From: Skeletonema tropicum
Taxonomy: Eukaryota; Bacillariophyta; Thalassiosirophyceae; Thalassiosirales; Thalassiosiraceae
DNA length: 64,000 nt
NCBI GenBank assembly: GCA_037178625.1
Contig: CM074132.1
Location: 3,906,001-3,970,000 of the forward strand
Direction: 5' to 3'
In this document: one piece after another, positions 25,864 through 38,431 of the stretch
Numbering within the stretch: position 1 is the first letter of the stretch
How the letters are laid out: each line of letters starts with the position of its first letter
The notes under the pieces: model-generated
The model's database searches: none
What the model saw: only the letters and a program-made list of their open reading frames with translations
What the model was told of the DNA's origin: nothing
Program-made: the position numbers and the translations under genes

Positions 25864-28800
25864 AAATTTATTACATGTTACGTTCAATGTGCTTGTTAAC
25901 ATCATTAAATCACAAATACAACAACATTGCAGCATCACCCTTTCTACCGTCATTTCTGCCATAAGCATCAGGAAATAGCAATAGCAATAACAAAGGAACG
26001 TGTGAAGAGATTGGCAACACCTTGAATTTGAATGGAGTTAAAGTTGACACTTGAAGGTACATACTGAAAGTCCATTATAGTTGTCTATCGGGGATTGGAT
26101 CAGCCGCGTCAACTGCAATGGTGCGGTTGTAAGATGCTGAGTCTGAATTGTTAGTATCTGTATTGACGAAGAGAAGGACCAACACCAACAGTACAACATC
26201 CAATAATATATCAACATTGAGTGCTACTGCCATGAAGATACATCTCCCTCCTCTGAGCTCAGGCGACTTTGATTTGATTTTCAGCATTGTTCATTCGATC
26301 ACCTCCACCTCCACCCACCCTCATTTTGAGAGCCCAGAGTCCAAGACATGGTAGGAACGAACAACGCCAGCAGAACCATACGCACGCACGCACGGTGCCT
26401 TCTAAAGCTGTTATTGTCTCAGAAGCAAGACTTCTTATACCGGTACGACGTCATTGGGTATCTGGCGTTCTGCGCTGTGCTTATATATATACAAATGGTT
26501 GGAGTTGGACATTAGTGGTACTTGTGGACTCTGTCGGAAACAAGTGAAAGAGATTGAGTTCCAACGTTGTAAAATACCTGTGGGGGAGATTTTCAATTCA
26601 ACTACTGCAGCAAAAATTGACTCACATTTTAATACTGCCACTGCGAAGGATATACCTACAAACAAACAGTTCCCCTTCCACAAAATCCCCTGCACCTGTG
26701 TCCACAGCATCTGATGAAGACGTCACTCCATTGAGGGATGCGGACAGGACGAGGAAAAGTTTTCCAAGTCCGAACGGAAGTTCAGGAACATCAAGCAGAG
26801 AAGATTATCAAATTACGGAAGAAGCAGAAGCAGGATACAGGAGTTGGAACATAGGTGCTATTGTTACCATCGCCGTCGCTCTGGACTCTGGACAAAAGAA
26901 AGCCACATTTAAGGTACCTCTTCAACATAGGATCTTCATATGCATAGATGCAAATAGGCTCTACCAAACTGCCTTCTCCACCCATACCAACATTTACGGC
27001 GAGAGGCGAATTAGTGTAGATGACTAATTTAGACAGATTTGTTGTTAGCGCGCAGCCCAAAGCACGCAAAAAATCAGTTTCGTGCCCTAGGAGCAAAATG
27101 GGAGGCGTTGCTCACATTTCATCATCATCAGTCTATAGTAATTAATTGGGGTGTCACTCCTCCCTCGTCTTGATACCTACGGCATTGGATCCAGGAAGAC
27201 TAGCGGTTTTGGCACAAAGTCGGACATGATTGTTGAGAAGAGGCAAACGCCAGCCACGCCGTAGATGGTCACAGTAGACGCACGTAAGATAGCTTGTTTT
27301 ACAGAGACAGCTACTCCCTATTTCAGGTATTGGATGTACTCTCTGTCCACGATGATCGATGATGCCGATGACTGCAAACACAGATGTCGATGTACAGCGT
27401 AAGCAAGCCTCCTTGAGTGTCTTTGCTGTAATGTGTTGTGTCTTACTTCTTTTGATGATCGGAGACAAAAGACGAAGGAACAACAACACAAAGGGAGTTG
27501 TATTGTAGACGACGGCAAATCTTATCTTCACATCTGCTTAAGTATTGTTGTCGCGTAGTAATTCAGTACATGATGTGGTGCCTCCTGAGCTGACTATCTA
27601 ATTCGGAACCAGAATGACGTATATATCTACTGCGTTAAGGCAACACAACTATGAAATCCGGAGAAATTCTGAAAATTCAACGCGTCCTTTATGGACCCGG
27701 AATGACGACAGAGAAACTTGAAGCAAGGGAATACCTTGAAGGGACCACCACCTTTTACGATTCAAAGTGGGACGGCGGACAGACGGATCAAGCATCATCA
27801 TCCACCTTCTCATTCTTTTTTTAGAGGGGCAAAATCGACCTAAACCATGGGATTATTGCCGTAGTAATGATACTACACACCCAAAATTTACCTAAATGTG
27901 TGCCTTTCTTGATATGTTCCTGTTAACACTATATCGAATCACATATCCAGAACGGCACACATTTGGGGTAAAATAGATAGTGATTTATGGCACCACTAAG
28001 ATGAGAGCTGCCACTTGCACAGGACCCTCATCCCCACCTTATCCTTGTAAATAACAATCTGTTGTGAGTGAACACATGTCAAATAGCCCATATTCTGCTT
28101 CTATCTTACTTTATAAAACGTGTGACTACCCAATAAGTCTGTGGTTCTTAGTATTCATGCCAAAGGGGGGTATAAGCGGGGCAAAAATCTACATAAAATT
28201 GTCAATTCGCAATGATACAGAAGTCTCCTGACATTGTACCAGATTCCACCCCCATCGACTTTAGTTTATCTCATCTTTCGTCCAGTTAGTATCACGGTTC
28301 ATCTGCATTTATCGGCGAAAAGTCAGAGTACCCCCACATAATGGCGATCAGCATCCCAAAGTATTAGCTCCAATTAGAACTTGTATTGTTGTCTGATCCG
28401 GTCTCTATCCAACAATATCTCTGATACGGATCAATCCTCTGCACTATCAGTTGCATATAAGCAATATAGAGGCGACGGGGATGAAATAAATGATGTTTGG
28501 ATCATGTCATCGCATTGTAACACCGTCGTATGAAACGTTATCAAAATTCGATGACCCGTCGGTGGTGCATGTTGAACCCAGTGGAGTGTATTCAGAGTTG
28601 TCGACCCGGAAATCAGCCAAGACGACTCCGTTATACTCTTGGATGAAGTTGCTGTCGATGAATGGTGTTTGTATGACTTCTCTACATCACTATATCCCTG
28701 ATCATCAGGACCGGCGACACGATGATATGCCGATAAAAAGGTCCGCTGCCAGGGACTGTATATTATGCACCTATCTCATACTCCAATGTAACCATGTTGT

Positions 28801-29664
28801 CAATTCATATTTCAAAGACATGATAGAAGAGATATTCCTCGAAGTATAGAAGCGATGTCGTCAAAGTGGCAGTGATTTTGATAGGGCGAAGTGACGGCTG
28901 TCATCGTGGTGAACTACTAGCTTGGGTGGAGGTGGAAAAATCTTTCCTCATTTTTTGTCTGACCGCGTTTTATTGTCAAGTAGGAATTCAGTATGTTTAA
29001 TTCCTACGTACCCCATGTAAGGACCTTGTCAAATTTCCACATTTTGGAGGATGGTGGGACTGCGCTAGCTGATTGGATCTTGCGATCAGTTTTCAGTTTC
29101 GCCGAAGATGAAGAAGGAAGAAGTCCCATAAAAATCACATGTTAAAATGATGGTTTGGCGCCAACCCCCGAATTCTAATTGGAGGGGGATGGGCAAAAAC
29201 GCGGTTCCAGAACGTCAAATGAATTTTTACAGCGAGCGAAAAAATATTACAGCCAGAAAAAGGGGGGCAGACGGTGGCCTTTTTGGTCGCAAAATTTTTT
29301 TTGGGGCTCTGTAATTGGCGATGGAGTGGCGTAAAGTAGAAGTATGTAAGTAGGCTTCATGTTGTTACTTGTAATGATCAAGACAACTTGAAGGAGGTTG
29401 CAATCAGTTTCGCCGAAGATAAAGTCCTCATCAGCTGAATCATCTGCTAGCTCTTTTGTATCAATCTTGTCATGCTGAAACCATCATTTTGTGAATTGTG
29501 GTGCAACATATCCTCCAGTAATACAGTCTCAACTTACTGCAGCACTACACTTCGTCAACTTGTGGTGCTTTAATTTTTAATGTTCGATCGGCGCAGCAGT
29601 CATAATTGCGCATTTCAACATCCCGACATACCAACGAAGGCTCTCGAATTGTAGATTAATTATA
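25864..29664. other. Region without a confident gene; contains a duplicated fragment
   Basis: Sequence right of the array is unrelated to the SAP gene. Open frames at 26454-26714 and 26554-27027 (+) have partly protein-like stretches but no recognised domain or clear exon borders. The segment near 27150-27340 recurs near 32528-32735. An imperfect inverted repeat lies at 27887-27972. A 119-codon frame at 28490-28849 (+) is unassigned. Confidence 0.5.
27150..27340 (-). pseudogene. Duplicated coding-like fragment, copy A
   Basis: Aligns with 32528-32735. On the minus strand both copies share an open stretch containing VTIYGVAGV and STIMSDFVPK, which suggests a decayed membrane-protein exon. Copy A meets a stop soon after. 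The family is not identified. Confidence 0.5.
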
Positions 29665-31617
29665 ATGCCATCCAAATCCAACGCACGAAAAAGTAAGAAG
29701 GAAGTACAAGACGCAGAGAGCGATGCAGCCAATTCCAATAATTGTGCGTCAACCAAGCCAACAATTAATGCCAATGTACGTAATGGATCGGGCGACATAT
29801 CCGCGAGTACAACAAACGAGCCATCATCAGCATCAGCCACGGTGGCAACATCAATTGTTGGGGCAAGGAACCCAACATCTCTTTCAGAGATACTACCCGT
29901 TGCCACTGCCACAACATCATGCTGCTTCCACAGTTCCTCAGAGCGGGGAGAAGCCACGTAAATCTGGCTTTAGAGAGCAGTTCCTTCAAGAGGTAAGACA
30001 AACATCAACAATCAACATGTTAAAAACACTTCATTGCCTAATATAAATTGAACTTTGACACTCACTTTTGCCTTGACATGACGCAACAACAGCTCAGAGT
30101 AATGCTCGACAGAGAGAGCCAGAATAATGATGCCACCGTCCATTGGTCTACGGATGGTAACAGCTTCATCATAACTGATCAAACGCAATTTGAGAAGGTT
30201 GGTATTATCAATCGATAATATTTTGATGCGCCTCTAACGAGTCGACGATGTATGCCAGTATGACTAACCCATACTAACGATGACTGCTTCTTCTTTTGCA
30301 TATCAACAGGAAATCATCCCAAAATATTTTGGTAATTCAATAGTCTTTGCTAGCTTCCTCAGAAAGCTGCAGCGATGGGGCTTTGTTCGATTATCACGCA
30401 TACGTAGTGGGCGTTATGAGTTCAGCTCACCGACGTTCAAGAGAATGGATTCTAGGAGTGCATCTTCCGCGGCCGCCACCGCCGCCGCTGCTGTTACTAC
30501 TACTGCCAATGCAATTGGGAATGATGGCGGAGGCGCTTCTATTCCGTTTCCACAGCAGCAGCAAGTCATGGCGCAACCCAAACAACACCCTATGCCTGTA
30601 CCTTATCAACTTCCAAGACAGGCAAATGGGAGTGGTCAGCAGCGTAGTACACAGCAACCCTCCACATCAAGTCCCCAGCCTGGCCCGAATCAACATACAA
30701 ACCAAATGAATCTTGCTGACATAAACAACATCCTTCAAAGCATCATTGGTAGTAATCATCATCAGCCAATAGCGAGTCAGAATTCATTGCCAAATCATCA
30801 GTCCATGCCCACCCCTGCAAGCCAGCTGAATAATGTCGCTGGAATTAATCATCTTCAGTCATTCCCGCAACGGCAACATCCAAACAACCCCACTATGAAT
30901 CTGCTCAATGCTGCCCTTCAAAGTTTGGGTAGAGGTCCAACGCCTCCAGCTCAAACGATGGGTCAATATCCCGTTCCATCTACCCAAAGCAGCGCAGTGC
31001 ATACCATCATGAGTCTCGCTGGGATGTTGCCACAGTCCCCTCCCCCTAACACCGCATCAGCTGCGTCTCAGTCCAACAACATGGAACCTATTCTATTCTT
31101 TTTACAGATACTGCAGCGATTCGTCGAAGAGGAACATCAGCGTAGGTCCCAAGTAGACGCTTTACACCACGCAATCATTGCAACTATGGGACACATGGTG
31201 GGCAGAAATAATGTTATCGCTGAAGCAGGCGGACAAGTAGGGGAAACAGTCACTCAGAATATGCATCAAAGAAATCCAACTGGTATGACTGTACGTGTAC
31301 CAAATGATAGCGATACTCAGCCTAATCAAGAAGGCGCACCGCCTCCAGTGGCTGTTGATAATATTATTCAAGCAGATTCCATCACCGCAATTCTTCAGCC
31401 TGCTCGAAGAGTTGATGCAGTAGGAAACTCTCAAGAAAATGCTCGCGCTCAAAATAATGACCCGGTCACTAATAGTGGCAGTGTAGACGACAACGACGAA
31501 GGTAAAGACGGCGAAACACTCTCTCCACGGATTCGGAAGTCTTCGGACAATTATGAAGCGGATGATGATAACCGGAATAAGAGACCCCGGAAACGGAAGA
31601 AGTCGCCCCCCAAATAA
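29665..31617 (+). CDS. Heat-shock-factor-like transcription factor, copy 1 (frameshift before the DNA-binding domain)
   Basis: Three exons: up to 29992, 30093-30197, 30310-31617, with GTAAGA and GTTGGT donors that are conserved in copy 2. Exons 1-3 together encode an HSF-type winged-helix domain: FREQFLQE, then WSTDGNSFIITDQTQFEK, then EIIPKYFG and the recognition-helix region SFLRKLQRWGFVR. This fold binds heat-shock elements in the nucleus. The long tail is rich in Gln, Asn, Pro and Ser and ends acidic then basic. The ATG matching copy 2 is at 29665, but relative to copy 2 this gene has one extra base near 29910, so that frame stops at 29961. The domain is in frame with ATG 29723, which would give 560 residues with an unrelated N-terminus. 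Either this start is used, or copy 1 is a pseudogene, or the extra base is an error. Confidence 0.75.
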
Positions 31618-34600
31618 CAATAGGAAGTTAGGTCAACTGTAGGTCATCGCAGTCTTCATATTAGCTAAACATACATGGTTTGTTGTGGCGTAGAGACTAC
31701 TTATGTAGTGGTATGGTAGTGAAGAGCCGGAGAGACAAACAACAACATCATCGTGAGAGGGATGGCGAGCGTTGATGGCTGAAAGATCTCGCCATCTGTC
31801 AAGTTCAGAACTTTTAGTGTCGCATCGCGTTCAATGTGTCCCGGAAAGGCTTACAATGTGTCTTATCATCTGCATGCGGCAGTACGATCCTCACAATAGG
31901 AGTATCGTACCTATTATAACTCACTTGATGTGCAAGTATGTACATTATAGAACAAAATATTCAGATGTCAAAGGATTTGACAAACGTAGATGCGCACCTT
32001 GAGACCAAAATAATTGGAATCAATCTTTTTGAAGGAATGAAACAGACACAAGTGATAACTGTAACACTGTAACCTTAACCTAAAAGCTGTTTCACGTTCC
32101 GTCAAATTATGTACACATCGCGTGATATCAAAAATTTTGAATGGATAAGCGTAACTATGCGAGTCTCAACCAAACATGTCGGTAATCACTAATATTCATA
32201 GATGGCTAGATTAGGAGCTGTCGAGAAGAGCAGCGCAGCATTCAAATCGTTATAATAACTTGGACACAGTGTGGTATTTATTGTTTGGATATGGAGATGT
32301 GTAATCAAAGTTATGAACTTAATCTTATACACTAGAAAGTGTTCCTAACTTGTACACATAATTCCCACTCGAAAGTAGTTCCTGACCGTACTAATACAAT
32401 GCCTTTTCCCATCTTGCTACAGCATTGCTATATCTAGTTGGTCTTCTCCCCGCATCAGTATATCTTCACATCGATTGCCACTGCCAGCGCCATCATCGCC
32501 TCATGACTTCATGCTCACATTTTGTCAGTCTAATTGGGGATTCACTTCTCCCTCGTCTTGATATCCTATGACATTGGATCCGAGAGGAAGAATAGCCACG
32601 ACTTTTGGCACAAAGTCGGACATGATTGTTGACAAGAGGTGAACGCCAGCCACGCCGTAGATGGTCACAGCAGACGCTCCTAAGATAGCTCGTTTGCAGA
32701 GACAGCTGCTCCGTATTTCAGGAATTGGTGCTTTACTGGACAAAGTTCACTGTCTTTACCCATCTATCTATCAAGTAAAAGTACATAAGTTCAAGTACAA
32801 TACAGGGTTCTCATTTTGGGTCCTCTTTGACACGCAGGCAGATAGAGGCCCTCTTGTTGTGATGGACTATTGGAGGAACACATTCCTCGGAATAGAACGG
32901 TCAGTTGAGCGGTACTAAGCTGGCTGACGTGGACTACTTGCAAGCATTGCCAAGATGAAATCCTACATACTTATAGCTGTCTCATCACCTCAACTCGATG
33001 AGCCAGATTCCTACGTATCTCCCATACAAGATAGATAACGGCACTCCCTTTCCGCCAAAATTAGAAAAATATAATATTTCACAAAAAATCCCGCCTCTTT
33101 TACTCCACGCACGATTTCGCAGCACAAACATAATCACACATCATGAAGAAATGAACCAAAACACCATGTTGAGGGCATAGCGGTAAAAATCGTATCTTCT
33201 GAAGTACACAGATTTGCATTACGTGCTATATAACTGCCTGCAGCTGAAGTTATGAGGCAACTTACTGGCTAGGCCGCGTAATGCACTTTTTGATACCTCA
33301 TCTAAGCGTCACATGAGAAAAAGTCAACCAGAAGAAGCGCAAACCTCCCGATATGTCGTCCGATACTACGCCGGTAACACCAAGAATATAGACGTCTCTC
33401 TGCCAATCCTCACTGCTACTTCAACATATAGACATCGGGTGTCGGTGTGGTCTGTTGGTAGCGACTAGTCAGCGCTTTATAACTCCGTTGGGCACCATAT
33501 TTGGCTGATACATCATCATATGAACACAAACACAAAAGTCAATCATTTCATTGTTCTATCCCAAGCTCTTTAATGATTACGAGACAGATAAGGCCCTCAG
33601 ACGGAATAGGTGTTATTGATGAATCGTTTTGTAATGTGGAGTTGTCAATAGAGATCCGATTCCACTGCTTACACTACCATCGGCGAACTCAACCTTGGCC
33701 CTCCCGCCCAGCCCGACACACTGCCATTTTCTCGGACAAACTCCAATGGTTTCGGCATTGAAATCAATCTTACCACCCGATAACAACGAGACAACAAATA
33801 TTGTATTTGTATTTGTTTGAATAGGCAGGGCCGTGGCTGGGTAACTCGTAGTTCGATTAAGGTGGAATAGGTTCATATGTTGTTTTCTATGAAGGCTGTC
33901 ATTTGAATAGATTGGAGTGGAATCGTCATCGGCTTGTTAAGGCTCTTCGAATTCATTGAAGTAATGTTCGACGGACATATCTGCATATGATCACTGCTGG
34001 CATCGTTGGAATGTACACAATGAATTCTCTCTTCTATCTGAGATGGATGTTTATCTACATGAATATATGTCGAATGACACGGATCTGTAAGCCTCGTACA
34101 TTATTATTATTCAACAAAAAGATATACACATCCATACCATAACTCAATAGTCGTTAATTCAAAAGTGTTTGGTGTCGGTAGTGCTGAAATATTTGTTATG
34201 ACACCATCGTTCATTGCTCAAGAGGAGTTGAGGATCCACATCCATGTGCACTTGTAATTGGCTTTTATTTTCATCGCATTTAAATATCGTTACATATCAA
34301 GCTGCAGCATACATTCATATATGTCTATATAAACATACTGAGCATGTCTCATATATAATAGCACCATGCGTAGTAAAGTACGCTAATCGGGCGGAAATCC
34401 CATGGTGGTGATGTGCTCGATGATCGATGGCGCCACTTTGGTACCGCTTCTTGGACTGTTCCTACGTACAAAAAAAATTCCACATCATCGAGTTGAGGAG
34501 ATGAGACAGCTATAAGCAAACAATACTTATGTTGTTGTATTGCCTCAATCAAGCTCCTATGAAACAATCTTCGGTCATCGGTGAAAACATGTAGATTGAG

Positions 34601-34773
34601 CATGACAACCTTGATCACCTAAGCTTAGCAGAACAAGCTGCACAACCCCAGCATCTCCCTTCATTAACTTCTAAATAATGAATGCATGCATTCTCTCGAA
34701 TTATTTCTCAAAAAAGAATTCTTTTCATCAAGAAATCTCAAAACACCTCATTTCATATTGATGAAGCAGCAGG
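31618..34773. other. Spacer between the two HSF copies
   Basis: Contains the 3' flank of copy 1, whose tract near 31757-31815 resembles 36923-36990 after copy 2, and the duplicated fragment at 32528-32735. Frames at 33501-33761 (+), 33613-33876 (-) and 34349-34618 (-) are open, but I recognise no domain. A short word near 32985-33020 recurs inverted near 34480-34515. Confidence 0.5.
32528..32735 (-). pseudogene. Duplicated coding-like fragment, copy B
   Basis: Partner of 27150-27340. Here the minus-strand frame stays open for 72 codons (32743-32525) and ends soon after VVAILPLGSN. It lies 2.2 kb upstream of HSF copy 2, as copy A lies 2.5 kb upstream of HSF copy 1, which marks both as parts of one duplicated segment. 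Confidence 0.5.
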
Positions 34774-36691
34774 ATGCCACCCAAATCCAACGCACGCAAG
34801 ATAGAATCTTTAAATGGGGACAGCGATGCATCCAATTCCAATAATAGTCCGTCAACCAAGCGAACAAATAAGAAGCAACCACGTAAGAGATCGGGCGACA
34901 CATCCACGAGTACAACGAACGAGCCATCATCGACATCAATTGTTAGGGCAAGGCACCTGAGAGCTCTACCCCTTGCCACTGCCACCACAGCTGCTGCTTC
35001 CACAGTTCCTCAGAGCGTGAAGAAGCCACGTAAAGCTGGCTTTAGAGAGCAGTTCCTTCAAGAGGTAAGACAAACATCAACATGTCGAAAACACGTCCTC
35101 GGCTCTGTACAACTCTGACACTCTTTTTCGCCCTGACGTAACGCAATAACAGCTCAGAGTAATGCTCGACAGAGAAAGCCAGAATGATGATGCCGCCGTC
35201 CATTGGTCTACTGGTGGTAACAGCTTCATCATCACTGATCAAACCCAATTTGAGGAGGTTGGTATTGTCGATCGATGATATATGATATTTTGATGTGCTT
35301 CTAACGAATTGATGTATGCGATACGACTCACCCATCACGATACTTCTATTTTGTATTTCGACAGGAAATCATTCCAAAATATTTTGGCAATCCAATAGTC
35401 TTTGCTAGCTTCCTCAGAAAGCTGCAGCGATGGGGCTTCGTCCGAGCACCAAGCATACGGAGTGGGCGTTATGAGTTCAGCTCACCGACGTTCAAGAGAA
35501 TGGATTCTAGGAGTGCATCTTCCGCCGCCGCCGCTACTAATACTACTGCCAATGCAGTTGGAAATGATGGCGGAGGTGCTTCTACTTCGTTTCCACAGCA
35601 GCAGCAGCAGCAACATCGGCAGCAAGTCATGGCGCAACTCGACCAACACCCTATGCCTGTACTTAATCAGCTACCAAGACAGGCAAATGGGAGTGCCATT
35701 GCTGATATCATCTCAAACATTCAGCGTAGCTACACAGCAACCCCCCACATCGAGCCAACCACCCGGCCCGAATCAAGTTACAATCCAAATGAATCTTGCT
35801 GACATAAACAACATCCTTCAAAACATTATTGGTAGTAATCAACATCAGCCAATAGCGAGTCAGAATTCATTGCCAAATCAACAACCCGTGCCCAACCTTG
35901 CAAGCCAGCTGAATAATGTCGCTGGAATTAATCATCTTCAGTCATTCCCGCAATGGCAACATCCAAACAACCCCACTATGAATCTGCTCAATGCTGCCCT
36001 TCAAAGTTTGGGTAGAGGCCTAACACCTCCAGCTCAAACGATGGGTCAATATCCCCCTTCTTCTGCCCAAAGCAACGCAGGGCATACCCTCATGAGTCGC
36101 GCTGGGATGTTGCCACAGTCCCCTCCCCCTAACACCGCACCGGTTGCGTCAGGAATGTCGACGGCAGCTTCCTCTCAACCCAATGATGTGTCTCCTGTTC
36201 TATTCTTTCTACAGATACTGCAGCGATTCGTCGATGAAGAAGATGAGCGCAGGGTCCAGGTAGACGCTTTCCTAAATGCCATGTTGGTTATAATTGGTCG
36301 TATCTCAGGCCAAGGCTTTCATAATAATAATGCCGCCCAGCCTCAGCCAGCAGGCGCACCGCCACTTTCCAGACAATCACTCGGATCAAATAATAATAAT
36401 GTTGCTCAGCCAAATCAACTAGGTGCATCACATCCATCAAATAGTAGCTTGTGGGCCGCTCTAAGAGGTGATGCAACAGGGCAGCCTGGAGAAAATGCTC
36501 GTGCTCAAAATTATGGACCAGCCAAAGATAATAACAATGACAGCGAAGATGACATCGATGAATATAGTGAAGAAGAAGACGAGCACCTCTCTACAAAGAG
36601 AAGGAAGTCGTCTCCAGAAGATGAAGATCAATGGGATTCGGATGACGATGACGACAGCTGGAATGAACGACTCCGACCACGAAAGAAGTAG
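34774..36691 (+). CDS. Heat-shock-factor-like transcription factor, copy 2 (frameshift after the DNA-binding domain)
   Basis: Exons 34774-35064, 35153-35257 and 35365 onward; phases agree and the donors match copy 1. ATG 34774 gives a basic N-terminus (97 residues in exon 1) leading straight into the HSF domain: FREQFLQE, FIITDQTQFEE, EIIPKYFG, SFLRKLQRWGFVR. After the domain the frame stops at 35802, giving 277 residues. Relative to copy 1 there is an insertion of about 30 bases near 35700-35730 and one extra base near 35735. The remainder of the tail continues in another frame to 36691 and aligns with copy 1 (ADINNILQ, NHLQSFPQ, LLNAALQSLGRG). As written the product keeps DNA binding but loses most of the tail. 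Whether splicing repairs the frame is unknown; no good short intron is visible. Confidence 0.75.
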
Positions 36692-37162
36692 TAACCCCCT
36701 AATATATAACAGTTTGGTCGTCTCTAGGTCTCTAGAAGCCACTGCATTCATGTATTGAGCAAGAAACTTGACTGAAATATTGTGTTTGTACAGTCGGCAG
36801 TAAAAGACCGTACATTGTACCTAAGCAGGTCCAGATTATACTCGTGTAGATATCTAATCTGATTAATTTTGTATTTATTTATGACTCTGTACAAACATCA
36901 CCTTTTTACCCTAACCCGACGGACGGATGGCGAGCTACGAGCTATGATTGCTCCAAATTCTCGCCATGTGTCAACTCAAATTCAGAACTCCTTCGAGGGA
37001 GGATGGAGGCGGAGGTCACTCACCTGATTAGTTTCAGTGTAGGAACTTAGTATAATATGTTGCCATCGGCAATGACGAATGCAGAAAATCAATGACGTTA
37101 TTATGTCGTCAGCGTTCGGACAATTGTGTTTCTCCGTAGGTAGGAATAAGTAGTTCAAATAG
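36692..37162. other. Intergenic region after HSF copy 2
   Basis: Includes the flank shared with copy 1 (36923-36990). No further gene is recognised. It may contain upstream exons of the 37163-37489 gene that I could not delimit. Confidence 0.4.
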
Positions 37163-37489
37163 CTCGATTTTTGTGGGACTACGATTAACTTATTAGAAGA
37201 GGCCCAGGATTTACTGGAAGTGTCCAATTCAGAAAGTCGTGAGGCATCTCTAAAAGAAACATCTGCAGCATTGGAAGAAATCAAGGCAACGAAACGTGTA
37301 AAATGGTCGTCGTTTGCATCCGTGTCTCGAATTGATTCACACGCACTTAATGAAGAACTCGCATCACCCCCTATAACTCCTGCATCGTCATGTACATCGG
37401 GTTCAGGCTTTGTGGATCCAAGCATAGCAGAGCAAGTCAACAAAGCGTTGGATTGGGCAAGGAGTAGAAGGAATCTACCCAAGGGATGA
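37163..37489 (+). CDS. Terminal exon of an unidentified protein
   Basis: An AG acceptor at 37161-37162 opens a 108-codon frame ending at TGA 37487-37489. The sequence is helical and charged (LLEEAQDLLE, AALEEIKATKR), then Ser/Pro-rich, ending IAEQVNKALDWARSRR. This composition is far more protein-like than the overlapping minus-strand frame. Upstream exons were not found, and no family is recognised. Confidence 0.4.
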   Translation, partial: LDFCGTTINLLEEAQDLLEVSNSESREASLKETSAALEEIKATKRVKWSSFASVSRIDSHALNEELASPPITPASSCTSGSGFVDPSIAEQVNKALDWARSRRNLPKG

Positions 37490-38431
37490 CTGGGGGAATG
37501 AACATGTTTCAATTGTACTGCGCATGAGCGAAAGAAGAATGTAATTATGTGTGATAATACGTCGAAATTTAGTGTCTAAGTTAATATTGAAAGCCTAACG
37601 TGAGGAGCCAAATCGTATCAAACGTTTTCACTACAGTTAGTTACAAGCCGCTTCCGGAGGCTTATTGATACTTGACTACGTTGGCATAGAAGCATATTAT
37701 TGCACTGCCCACGGATTGCGTTTTCAGAAGCTTGCCAAGCCAAGCATTCGTACTCTTAAAGCTCGCAACTCTCGGACGAGCATGATTTCCAACATGTCCG
37801 GAATGACGTCAAATCTTCGTAACTCGGGACAGGATAAATTCCATTGTGGAGGGATGAGGTTGATCAGATTCTTATGGCATGCTCTCTCGCCAAACTCTCA
37901 ACCCGGCGTACTGGCACACCACTTTTGCCAAGTTAGCACCGGCTCAAAGCCGCGGGCGGCAAGGACCGGCGAAGAAGCGGCAGAAATCCAGTCACACCTT
38001 TTACCAAGAGATAAGGTTAACCTGAACAAGAGAAGATGCTATCCAAAGTTAGTGTTCTGTACCTGACACTCTAAGGGTGCAAAAAAGTGAGAAGAAGAAA
38101 GGTGACGAAATTTGATGCGATGATTGCAAATTTCTTACGAGATATATTGATAGAGTTGATAATCACCTTATTTGCAATAAAGCAAGATCTGATCGTGTCG
38201 TGACGCAATTCGACTCCCGCTCCTGATACTACTCGTAAATATATCTTATTCTTGAACTGATCTGGTGTGCAGAGTCTCATGTAAACCGCTTGAGAAGGAG
38301 GTCAGTCACTATCTGAATCTATCAACAACGAACCAAAGTAAGGATGTAAAGAGTAGCAGTATGTAGTGTGAGCAAATAATCATGAAACGATAGGAGGGTT
38401 ACAACCGCATCTGCAGCAACGTCATACTATC
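37490..38431. other. Intergenic region
   Basis: A 133-codon frame at 37665-38066 (+) has no convincing start or domain. The last few hundred bases probably include the promoter of the ankyrin gene. Confidence 0.4.

Noticed and set aside
35700..35750. A very short intron that would repair the HSF copy 2 frame
   Set aside because: GT-AG pairs here give about 32-46 nt introns and do not restore the required phase.
36982..37512. 176-codon minus-strand frame
   Set aside because: The overlapping plus-strand frame has much more protein-like composition and a usable acceptor.
37665..38066. 133-codon frame
   Set aside because: No clear ATG, domain or splice context.
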